Assembly: GCA_020431405.1 (NCBI GenBank)
Contig: JAGQIK010000237.1
Span: forward strand, 1 to 53,442
DNA length: 53,442 bases
Direction of reading: 5' to 3'
From: Myxococcales bacterium
Lineage (GTDB): Bacteria; Myxococcota_A; Polyangia; GCA-2747355
Of the stretch, positions 9,253 to 16,766 are shown piece after piece. Under the pieces are notes generated by a model. It made no database searches and had not been told where the DNA came from. It was given only the letters and a program-made list of their open reading frames with translations. Positions within the stretch are counted from its first letter, which is position 1; every line of letters begins with the position of its first letter. Made by a program: the position numbers and the translations under genes.

Positions 9253-10791
9253 CTATTTATCGACATTAACACGTATCTCGAACTGCTCAACATGAAACTG
9301 TGACTCGGCGAGGACCGAGATCTTGCGCGCGAAGCGGCGCTCGAGATGCTCGAGGTAATCTTGCTCTTCGTCAGCGAGCAGGTCGGCGACCTGCGGGTGC
9401 ACGGCGACGACGATGGTCGGTCCCGGAAGCGACGCCGCCTGGCGGCGGATCTCGCGCAGCACGTCGTAGCAGACGGTGGTCGCCGACTTGAGGTAGCCGC
9501 GCCCGGCGCAGTAAGGGCACGGCTCGGTGAGCTGGCGCAACAGGCTCTCGCGCACGCGCTTGCGCGTCATCTCGACGAGACCCAGCGCCGAGATCTCGAG
9601 CACGTTGGTGCGCGTGCGGTCGGCCTTGAGCGCGGTCTGCAGCGCCTGCCAGACCTTGTTGCGGTCTGCCTCGCGCTCCATGTCGATGAAGTCGATGATG
9701 ATCAGGCCGCCGATGTTGCGCAGCCGCAGCTGGTTGACGACCTCTTTGACCGCCTCGAGGTTGGTCTTGACGATGGTGTCTTGCAGGTTGCGGTAGCCGA
9801 CGAAGCGCCCGGTGTTGACGTCGATGGAGGTCAACGCTTCGGATTGGTCGATGACGAGATAGCCGCCCGACTTGAGCCACACCTTGCGGTCGGTGGCGCG
9901 GTCGATCTCGAGCTCGACGCCGAAGCCGTCGAAGATGGGATCGCTGTCTTGGTAGAGCTCGACGCGCTCTTCGAGCAGCGGCATGAAGTTGCCGACGAAC
10001 TCGCGGATGCGTTCGTACTCGTTGACGTCGTCGATGACGAGCCGTTCGATGTCCTCCGAGAACAGATCGCGCACCATGCGCAGCGAGAGATCGAGGTCGC
10101 GGTAGATCAGGCTCGGCGAGCGCGCCTCGCCCGCGCGGCGCTCGATGTCGCGCCACAGCTTGAGCAGGAAGGCCATGTCGGCCTGCAGGTTGCTCTCGCT
10201 CTGGCCCTCGGCGACGGTGCGCACGATGAAGCCGGGCGGCTCGCCGTTGTCCTGGTCATCGCCGCTAGCCGCGGGGCGAATACGCTCGACCGCCTCGCGC
10301 AGGCGCTCGCGCTCGGCGTCGTCGGTGATGCGGCGCGAGACGCCGACGTGGCTGACGGTCGGCATCAGCACCAGCTGCCGGCCGGCGAGCGAGATGTGGC
10401 TCGTGATGCGCGCGCCTTTGGTGCCGATCGGCTCCTTGGCGACCTGCACGAGCAGCTCTTGTCCCTCGCGCAGCAGCTGCTGGATCGGCGGTGCCTGGCG
10501 AATGGCCGGCGCCTGAGAGACCGGCATCTCGGGATCGCCTTCGCGCGTCTCGCGCAGCGCGGGTCCATGCTCGACGTCGCCCGCGTACAGAAACGCCGCG
10601 CGCCCGATGCCGATGTCGACGAAGGCTGCCTGCATGCCTGGCAGCACGCGCACCACGCGGCCTTTGTAGATGTTGCCGACGATGCCGTGGTCGCCGTCGC
10701 GCTCGACGTGCAGCTCGGCCAACGTGCCGTCCTCGATCAGCGCGACGCGCGTCTCGGGGCTGTCAGCGTTGATCAGGAGCAGGTTCGCCAT
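9253..10791 (-). CDS. rng: Ribonuclease G (RNase E/G family)
   Basis: 512 residues, close to E. coli RNase G (489). The family is a single-strand-specific, 5'-end-sensing endoribonuclease maturing 16S rRNA and turning over mRNA. An S1 domain is at 35-130 (GNIYKGRVVRVLPGMQAAFVDIG), with the insert after DVEHGP seen in many delta-proteobacterial homologues. The catalytic DNase I-like site includes SIDVNTGRFVG and IIIDFIDM (metal-binding Asp). The zinc-link pair is CPYCAGRG. It lacks the long RNase E degradosome tail. It is the first gene of a leftward run of five. Upstream on its strand lies TTGTCA with AT-rich TTAATT about 17 bp on, a weak promoter candidate near 10806-10834. Confidence 0.93.
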   Translation of the reverse strand: MANLLLINADSPETRVALIEDGTLAELHVERDGDHGIVGNIYKGRVVRVLPGMQAAFVDIGIGRAAFLYAGDVEHGPALRETREGDPEMPVSQAPAIRQAPPIQQLLREGQELLVQVAKEPIGTKGARITSHISLAGRQLVLMPTVSHVGVSRRITDDAERERLREAVERIRPAASGDDQDNGEPPGFIVRTVAEGQSESNLQADMAFLLKLWRDIERRAGEARSPSLIYRDLDLSLRMVRDLFSEDIERLVIDDVNEYERIREFVGNFMPLLEERVELYQDSDPIFDGFGVELEIDRATDRKVWLKSGGYLVIDQSEALTSIDVNTGRFVGYRNLQDTIVKTNLEAVKEVVNQLRLRNIGGLIIIDFIDMEREADRNKVWQALQTALKADRTRTNVLEISALGLVEMTRKRVRESLLRQLTEPCPYCAGRGYLKSATTVCYDVLREIRRQAASLPGPTIVVAVHPQVADLLADEEQDYLEHLERRFARKISVLAESQFHVEQFEIRVNVDK

Positions 10792-11101
10792 ATCGCTAAC
10801 CGCTTCTAATTAAAGGTTTAATCAGAGCTATGACAACAGAGTAGACAGGGTATGGCGGCCGATCTGTCCGGCTGTCCTGCTCGCGTCATACCCACGCGGC
10901 GAAGAGCAATTACCTTGTTTCTTCGCGGCATTCAAGCGATGAGGCCGCGAAGATCCGGCGATCACGCGCAGAGAGCCTGACATGGATGTCGCGATTGCGC
11001 CAAGGGGTGAAGGCGAGGATCTGCGAGAAAGTAAATGATCACAGCAAGCTGCGGCAATGGCACATGCGTTGCTCTGATGTCCGGGCGGAGGGAAATCGGG
11101 T

Positions 11102-11477
11102 CTTAGCTTAAAGCCTTAAGACATTTCCTAGCTTGAGACTTGTGACGTAAATCTTAGTACGAGCAATTCTCCCCAACTGTTCCCGAACCTCCTTCTCCTC
11201 CCCCGCAGCGGCTTCGGCCGCTGTGACTTAGAGGACGGCACATTAAGCGGAAGGAACGCCGCCTGATGCGCCGATGGCAGATAGGACGCGAAAACTACAG
11301 CTTGATGCTTGCTAGCCTGCGCTGGCTTAACGATTAGAGCTCCGCTTACTTCGTCAATCGACTTTTCTTGCGCTTAGCTTAACGCCGTCTTAGATAAGAG
11401 CCGCTTACCTTAGAAATTCAGCTCGAGGTGTTCGATGGGGGCCTGCACGCACTACGCGCAGGCCCCTTTCGTTATTT
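11102..11477 (+). ncRNA. Candidate structured noncoding RNA
   Basis: Three signs point to a rightward RNA. The hairpin at 11206-11223 has a 7-bp stem closed by C(UUCG)G, a tetraloop that is specific to the + strand. A strong stem followed by a T-rich tail ends the region at 11438-11477. The motif CTTA occurs 12 times on this strand but TAAG only three times. No tRNA, tmRNA, RNase P or 6S signature was recognised. The 5' end is a guess, since no convincing rightward promoter was found. Confidence 0.3.
11438..11477 (+). terminator. Rho-independent-type terminator
   Basis: GGGGCCTGC (11438-11446) pairs perfectly with GCAGGCCCC (11458-11466) across an 11-nt loop and is followed by TTTCGTTATTT. 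No rightward gene lies upstream within 800 bp, so it would end a noncoding transcript. Confidence 0.55.
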
Positions 11478-11483
11478 GGGGGT

Positions 11484-11555
11484 GCACTTCGGCTTCGCCG
11501 AAGTGCTCGCGACCTTCGCGCTGCGCGCGAGGTCGCTCCCGGCGCTTCGCGCCGG
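11484..11555. repeat. Three adjacent perfect hairpins
   Basis: Stem 1 is a 10-bp pairing of 11484-11493 with 11497-11506. Stem 2 is 12 bp with one bulged T (11509-11521 with 11525-11536). Stem 3 is 7 bp (11539-11545 with 11549-11555). Loops are only 3 nt (TTC, TGC, TTC). The array lies just downstream of the leftward gene ending at 11635, so it may end that transcript, or it may be part of a repeat family. Confidence 0.6.
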
Positions 11556-11634
11556 CGGGTCGTTGGGGCGCTGGCGCTGCAATTGGGCGTGGGGGGCTCC
11601 CGTCGGACCGTTTTGATCAACTCGACATCCACGA

Positions 11635-12183
11635 CTAGAACGCGAGCCCGACGCGCAGCAGCCGCTCCCCGCGCGCCACGCCGAAGACCGACGCCGCGTC
11701 CTGCGGCTGCGCGCGCTCGCGGGCGACGACCACGAGGTCGATGATCTGCGCCGCGATGAGCGCGGCCGCCCCGACCACCAGCGCCGAGCGGGCGGCGCGT
11801 TCTCCGACCGGATCGCCCGGCTCTTCGCTGAGCACGACCGTCAATGCCGCGACCACCAACGCACCCGCACGCAGGCCCAAGCTGCCTAGGCCCGCGCCGC
11901 CGCGCCCGTTGGCGAAGTGCACGATGGGGCCGCCGAGCGTCGCGGTGATCACGCCGAGGTATTCGAGCGGTCCGCGGCCGCTCTCGGGCATCAACGTGTA
12001 GCCGGCGCCGATCAACGCCCAGGCGGCGAGATCGCTAGGCAGCATCTGCCAGCCATACCAGCGCTCGTCGTCGGCGGCGTGCGCGCGCGGCGCGGCCCCG
12101 ACGCCGAGGCACAGCACGAACAGCAGCGCGACGACCACACGACGCGCGCGGGTCGAGCACACGATGCATTGCGGACGCTGCAT
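11635..12183 (-). CDS. Small exported membrane protein, unknown function
   Basis: 182 residues. The N-terminus has a basic region (STRARR), a hydrophobic core (VVVALLFVLCLGVGAA) and a likely cleavage after RAHA (residue ~36). The mature part keeps YGWQMLPSDLAAWALIGAGY, GGPIVHFANG and SLGLRAGALVVAA, a pattern I recognise from short uncharacterised envelope proteins of delta-type bacteria. Three or so hydrophobic segments follow, the last near LVVGAAALIAAQIIDLVVVARE. No enzymatic motif is seen. It is divergent from the glycosidase-like gene, with 172 bp between. Confidence 0.6.
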   Translation of the reverse strand: MQRPQCIVCSTRARRVVVALLFVLCLGVGAAPRAHAADDERWYGWQMLPSDLAAWALIGAGYTLMPESGRGPLEYLGVITATLGGPIVHFANGRGGAGLGSLGLRAGALVVAALTVVLSEEPGDPVGERAARSALVVGAAALIAAQIIDLVVVARERAQPQDAASVFGVARGERLLRVGLAF

Positions 12184-12355
12184 GCCTTCATCCTATCGTG
12201 GTCGGCATCGCCTGGCGTCACCCGCCAAACCGGCTTTACAGCGTCACGCCTGCGCTACGCCTCGCGGCACAACCTGCGTCATCGCTCGGATCGTGCCGAG
12301 CTGCGAAGCCGTGTCGTTTCCGCGCGTCACCGTCGCGCGCGCGTTGGAACGTCCG

Positions 12356-15154
12356 ATGCACTCCCAGGCGAGCATGACTTCATCGACCATACGCGTTCGA
12401 ATTGCGCCGCGTCAGCGGTCCAATCAATCTGGTATTGCTCGCGGCGCGAGCCGCGGTGCAATTCACCCGCTGCTTAACGCTCTGCTCGCTCTGGCGACGC
12501 TGTGTTGCATGCACGCGCCCGCGCTCGCGGCGCCGGTGCCGAGCAGCTATGCGCTCAGCGATGGTGTCACCAGCGCGACCTTTGCCATAGACGCGACCGT
12601 CGGACCGCGACTGGTCTCCATCGGCGATGCGCGCGAGCCCGCGGCGCACGGCTTCGCTTCTGACGTCGGCCTGTGGTCGGTGCGCTTGTGGAACGGCAAC
12701 GACATCGACATCAGCGCAGCGCAAGCGCAGTGCGCGACCCGCACGATCAGCCAGTCGGGCAGTGGCGCCGCCGCGCTGCTCACCTTGAGCTGGGGAGACT
12801 GCGCCAGCAGCAAGCTCGACAGCACGGACCGCTTCGACGTGACCATCAAAGCCAAGCTCGGCGCCGACCACGCACTGGCCATGACCATCGACGTCACCAC
12901 GCGCATCCCCAACAAGGTGTTGCGCGCGGTGGAGTTCCCACGCCTGTCGATCAACTCGCGCGGCGCGGTCAAAGACCAAGTGCTGAGCTACCCGCAAGTC
13001 GGCGGCTGGCTGCTCAAGGCTCCGCTGAACAACCCGATCCTCAAGGCGGCGGGCGGCGCGGCGATGTCGATGCCCGGCACGCTGAGCATGCAGTGGTTCA
13101 GCTACTACGACGCGTCGAAGACCGACGCCGCGGTGCTGTTCTTCGGCACGCGCGACGATCGCGGCCGACTCAAAGAAGTGATCTTCGACCAGCCGACCGC
13201 CACGACGCTGCCCATGCGCCTGCGCCACGTGATGGCTGTGCCGCTCGCGGCGCCTCTCGACAACGACTACAGCGCGCCCTTCCCCTTCGTGCTGCGCGTG
13301 CTGCGCGGCGGCTGGCTCGAGGCCGCGGACTTCTATCGCAGCTGGGCCACGACGCAGCCGTGGACGCAGCAAGGCCCGATGCGCAGCAACACGAGCTTCT
13401 CGTCGATCATTCGCGACGCGCGCGTCTTCGCCGCGAACACCCTCGAGTGCCAGGGCAAGGTCTGCGATTCAGCCGGCTTCAACAGCTGGCTCACCGACAT
13501 CGACGAGCAGCGCAAGCGCTACGGCGTCAAGGCGATCCCGCAGCTGCAGTACAAGTGGCACCACGGCCCAGAGCTGGGCGAGTCCGGCGACTGGCTGCCG
13601 GTCCACGCGCCGGTGATCAGCAACGGCCCCGGCCTCGCCGCCGCGGGGCACGCTTGGGCGCCGTACTTCTACAACCTGAGCTTCAACTACAAGCTGCCCA
13701 CCTTCACCAGCTCTGACGTGCCTGGACACGTCGGCCAGTCGGTCTTGCCGCACGTCGTCAAGAACATCGACCAGACGCCGGTGGTCGGCGGCGGCTCGGG
13801 CGTCGAGCCGACCGCTGTGCTTTGCCCGCACACGTCGTTCATGCGCGACTACTCGGTCTACATCGCCAAGAAGCTGCAGTCTCAGGCGGGCGCGCAAGGC
13901 ATCTACCTCGACGTGTTTAACGCCACGCCGCCGCAGCGCTGCTACGACCCTTCGCACGGTCACCCGCTAGGCGGCGGCGACACGTACATGCAGGGCTTGA
14001 TCGCCACCGCTCGCCACCTGCGCAAAGAGCTGCGCAAGAGCGAGCCGCAGTTCTTCGTCTACAGCGAGGGGCTCAACGAGATGCTGCTCGGCGAGATCGA
14101 GCTCGGCTACACGCACCTGACCGCGCCCTCGGCCCCCGCGGCGAGCTGGCGACCGCACATCGACCTGGTGCCGCTCTTCGAGACCGTCTACGGCGACTAC
14201 ATGATGATCACGTCGCTGCTCTACCAACTCAAGGCGCCTGCCTTCAAGGCGATACCGGCACAGACCGCGATGAGCATCCGCGCCTCCTACGCGGGACAGC
14301 TCGATCAGGGCGCCATGCCGCCCACCGGCGCGTTTGTCGGGCCGACCGCGCTGTCGAGCGTGATCAACAACAACGCGCCGTGGCTCGATCTGTGGGCCTT
14401 GGCGGTCTCCACCGTCGACGTGATCAAGCAGCCCGTGGTCGCCGACTACTTCGTCTTCGGCCGCCGCCGGCGCAACCTGCACCACGACGCGCCAACCGTC
14501 GAGACGACAGCCAGCAGCAACGACCTGCGTCGCCAGGTCGTGGTTTCGACGTGGCGCTCGGACACGCGCCCAGGCGTTGGCCTGCTGCTGATCAACTGGA
14601 CGGCGGCCACCGACACCTACGCCACCGCGGGCGCGACCGGTGGCAACCGCACGGTGAGCCTCACGCTCTCGGCGACGCAGCTCGGCCTGGCGCCGGGCGA
14701 CTACGATCTCATCGACGAGACAGCCCAAGGCGCGAAGACCCTGCGACGCATCACCCTCGGCAGCGCGCCGCTCATCGAGCCGATCAAGGTGCCCGCGCTC
14801 AGCGCACGCTTCGTGCGTATCGTGCCCGCCGCTGCCAGCGGTGATGGCGGCGCCGGCGGCAGTGACGCAGGTGACGGCGGCGCGGGCGCCAGCGACGGCG
14901 GCAGCGACGGCAGCGACGACGTCGGCGGCGGACCCGACGCTGGCGCGGGTGCTGACGGCGCCGCAATCGACGGCAGCAGCAGCAGCAGCGACAGCCGCGC
15001 TGGCGCAGATGCGAGCGCGAGCGCCGACGCGGGCTCGGGCGGCAACGCCAGTGGAGGATGCGCGCTAGGTGGACCGGACGCGACGAGCAGGCCTACGACG
15101 CTGTGGCTGCTGCTGCTGCTCGGCCTGCTGGCGTGCTCGCGCAGGCGCGCGTAA
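12356..15154 (+). CDS. Secreted glycosidase-like protein with MYXO-CTERM tail
   Basis: 932 residues from ATG 12356 (ATG 12374 is equally possible; the frame is open further upstream without coding character). A signal peptide with a long n-region ends near PALAAP. Residues ~40-280 look like a beta-sandwich. Residues ~340-640 look like a TIM-barrel glycoside-hydrolase-type domain resembling DUF6259, with candidate acids in GIYLDVF and VYSEGLNE. The last ~110 residues are a Gly/Asp/Ser/Ala low-complexity linker, then GGC, a hydrophobic helix (TTLWLLLLLGLLA) and CSRRRA. That is the Cys/hydrophobic/Arg pattern of MYXO-CTERM sorting signals, used for surface lipid anchoring in Myxococcota. The substrate is unknown, probably a polysaccharide. 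Confidence 0.75.
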   Translation: MHSQASMTSSTIRVRIAPRQRSNQSGIARGASRGAIHPLLNALLALATLCCMHAPALAAPVPSSYALSDGVTSATFAIDATVGPRLVSIGDAREPAAHGFASDVGLWSVRLWNGNDIDISAAQAQCATRTISQSGSGAAALLTLSWGDCASSKLDSTDRFDVTIKAKLGADHALAMTIDVTTRIPNKVLRAVEFPRLSINSRGAVKDQVLSYPQVGGWLLKAPLNNPILKAAGGAAMSMPGTLSMQWFSYYDASKTDAAVLFFGTRDDRGRLKEVIFDQPTATTLPMRLRHVMAVPLAAPLDNDYSAPFPFVLRVLRGGWLEAADFYRSWATTQPWTQQGPMRSNTSFSSIIRDARVFAANTLECQGKVCDSAGFNSWLTDIDEQRKRYGVKAIPQLQYKWHHGPELGESGDWLPVHAPVISNGPGLAAAGHAWAPYFYNLSFNYKLPTFTSSDVPGHVGQSVLPHVVKNIDQTPVVGGGSGVEPTAVLCPHTSFMRDYSVYIAKKLQSQAGAQGIYLDVFNATPPQRCYDPSHGHPLGGGDTYMQGLIATARHLRKELRKSEPQFFVYSEGLNEMLLGEIELGYTHLTAPSAPAASWRPHIDLVPLFETVYGDYMMITSLLYQLKAPAFKAIPAQTAMSIRASYAGQLDQGAMPPTGAFVGPTALSSVINNNAPWLDLWALAVSTVDVIKQPVVADYFVFGRRRRNLHHDAPTVETTASSNDLRRQVVVSTWRSDTRPGVGLLLINWTAATDTYATAGATGGNRTVSLTLSATQLGLAPGDYDLIDETAQGAKTLRRITLGSAPLIEPIKVPALSARFVRIVPAAASGDGGAGGSDAGDGGAGASDGGSDGSDDVGGGPDAGAGADGAAIDGSSSSSDSRAGADASASADAGSGGNASGGCALGGPDATSRPTTLWLLLLLGLLACSRRRA

Positions 15155-15272
15155 CGCGACGCGCAGCCTTTGCGCGCGACGCGAAGCAGCGGGTATGATG
15201 CCTGTCATGAAGCGGAAGGCGACGGGGTTTGCGCCGCAGCGCAGTGTGCTGGCGGCCCGACAGAGACATCAG

Positions 15273-15914
15273 ATGCTCACCGCGCGCAGGCGCTCGCGCA
15301 CGCGCCTGCTGCTAGCCTTGGCGGCGTGTCTGCCGCTCGGCGGCTGCGCGCTGTTCGGCGCGTCCTCGCTGTGGTGGGTGCTGGCGGTGCTGCTCGCGTC
15401 CTCCGTGGCCGTGGCCAGCGGCGGTCGCACACCGGCGGCGCGTCGCGCAGCGCCAACGCCCGCGAGCAGCGCGCACAAAGCGACACCGCCGCCGGCGCCG
15501 AGCTTCGCCAAGTGCAGCGGGTGGGTGCACAAGAGCTGCTACAACAACAAGATCGTCGGCAGCTGCTGTCCCAAGAACGCCAAGTGCAACTACCGCTACA
15601 GCCCCTACACCGACTGCGGCCAAGGCACCTGCGTGTCCGGCCAGCGCGACCAAGCCAAGTGCCCGCACCGCAAGAAGGGCCCCAAGACCAAGAAGGCCTG
15701 CGACGCCAAACGCGGCCTGTGGCGCCAGACGTGTCAGAGCCATCGCCTCGGCATGGAGTGTCTGCCCGGCATGCCGACCAACTTCAACGGCAAGGTCTCG
15801 GACATCTATCCCGCGGCCCGCTTCGTTCGCTGCGCCGCCGCGCCCGACCCGGCCTGCGTGCTCGGCAGCAACAAGGCCAAGTGCAAGACGCTCAAGAAGG
15901 GCAAGAAGCGCTAG
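15273..15914 (+). CDS. Cys-rich lipoprotein, unknown function
   Basis: 213 residues from ATG 15273, chosen because it puts a basic n-region (MLTARRRSRTR) before the hydrophobic core and lipobox LGGC. Earlier in-frame ATGs at 15195 and 15207 would add ~25 residues. A second hydrophobic run follows the lipobox directly (SLWWVLAVLLASSVAVA), which is odd for a lipoprotein and could make it a transmembrane protein. The C-terminal 140 residues hold about 16 cysteines among many Lys/Gly (SCYNNKIVGSCCPKNAKC, DCGQGTC), so a disulfide-stabilised exported domain is likely. No known family was recognised. Confidence 0.6.
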   Translation: MLTARRRSRTRLLLALAACLPLGGCALFGASSLWWVLAVLLASSVAVASGGRTPAARRAAPTPASSAHKATPPPAPSFAKCSGWVHKSCYNNKIVGSCCPKNAKCNYRYSPYTDCGQGTCVSGQRDQAKCPHRKKGPKTKKACDAKRGLWRQTCQSHRLGMECLPGMPTNFNGKVSDIYPAARFVRCAAAPDPACVLGSNKAKCKTLKKGKKR

Positions 15915-15939
15915 AAGCGCTCGGCCTCGCCCGTAGCTC

Positions 15940-16758
15940 ATGCGCGTAGGGCGCCCCATCGACCACGTCGGCGGCATCTTTCGCCGCCTGCACGACGAGC
16001 TCGTCGGCGTGCCCGTCGACTTCACGAAGCTCGACGCCGACGACTTCAGCCCCGAGCTCGCCGAGCGGGCGCGCACCGTGTGGGGCGACCGCGTGATGAC
16101 CGAGTTTCGCTCGGTGCAGGTCATGCTGCGCTTCGCCACCGATGTTGTCGCCGCGGGCGACCCGCTCGAGGTCTACGCCGGCGCGGCCGACGCCGTGCTC
16201 GACGAGATCCGCCACACCGCCCTCTGCGTCGGCGTCGTCGAGGCCCTCGGCGGCGAGCCGTGCCTGCCCGATCCCCTCGTCGAAGAGGAGCACGACACGT
16301 TCGAAGGGCTGCCACCCGCCGAGCGCGCGCTGATCGTCGGCATCAACATGCTCGCCATCAACGAGACGATCTCCACCTGCTACATCCGCGACCTGCACCA
16401 GCGCTGCGATCACCCCGTGCTCTCGCAAGTGCTCGGCGCCACGGTCGCCGACGAAGAGGCGCACCACGAGTTCGGTTGGAGCTACATCGAGGCGTCCATC
16501 GCGCGCTTCGACGACGACGCCCGCGCGCTGTGGCGCAACGTCACGGCCCACGCCCTGCGCGAGCACTTCGCTGACGCCGAGACGGTGCTCGCCAGGGTGC
16601 CGCCCGAGCAGCGCCGGCTCGACGCATGGCCCGAGCCCGAGCTGGCCCACGCCGGCTTGCTCGGCTTCGAGCGCCAGTCGCTGCTGTTCGAGCGGGTCTA
16701 CGAAGAAGAGCTCGGACCCAAGCTCACCGCCCTCGGCTTGCTTGGCGACGCGAGCTAG
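15940..16758 (+). CDS. Ferritin-like diiron-carboxylate protein
   Basis: 272 residues with the ligand set of a four-helix diiron protein: E55, E89-x-x-H92 in DEIRHT, E142 in INETIST, and an E-x-x-H in DEEAHHEF (172-176). This E / ExxH / E / ExxH pattern is shared by ribonucleotide reductase R2-like, AurF-like N-oxygenase and related ferritin-like enzymes, which use two irons to activate oxygen. No signal peptide, so cytoplasmic. The start follows the Cys-rich gene by 25 bp. Reaction and substrate are not predictable. AurF-type oxygenase or an uncharacterised ferritin-like family are the main options. Confidence 0.7.
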   Translation: MRVGRPIDHVGGIFRRLHDELVGVPVDFTKLDADDFSPELAERARTVWGDRVMTEFRSVQVMLRFATDVVAAGDPLEVYAGAADAVLDEIRHTALCVGVVEALGGEPCLPDPLVEEEHDTFEGLPPAERALIVGINMLAINETISTCYIRDLHQRCDHPVLSQVLGATVADEEAHHEFGWSYIEASIARFDDDARALWRNVTAHALREHFADAETVLARVPPEQRRLDAWPEPELAHAGLLGFERQSLLFERVYEEELGPKLTALGLLGDAS

Positions 16759-16766
16759 GACGGGAG

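Larger units (their letters stand above)
10792..11634. other. 843-bp gene-free, relatively AT-rich region
   Basis: No credible coding frame is present on either strand. Base composition is visibly less GC-rich than the flanking genes. Contents from left to right: the likely rng promoter region near 10806-10834, 12 copies of CTTA on the + strand between 11102 and 11412, a perfect UUCG-loop hairpin (11206-11223), a terminator-like hairpin (11438-11477) and three adjacent perfect hairpins (11484-11555). Both neighbours point away from the left part and toward the right part, so a rightward transcript ending at the terminator would be noncoding. Confidence 0.8.

Noticed and set aside
11240-11345. 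A tmRNA-like tag reading (ENYSLMLAS) in the gene-free region
   Set aside because: No stop follows at the right place, and neither the tRNA-like ends nor the TTCGACGG start region of tmRNA is present.
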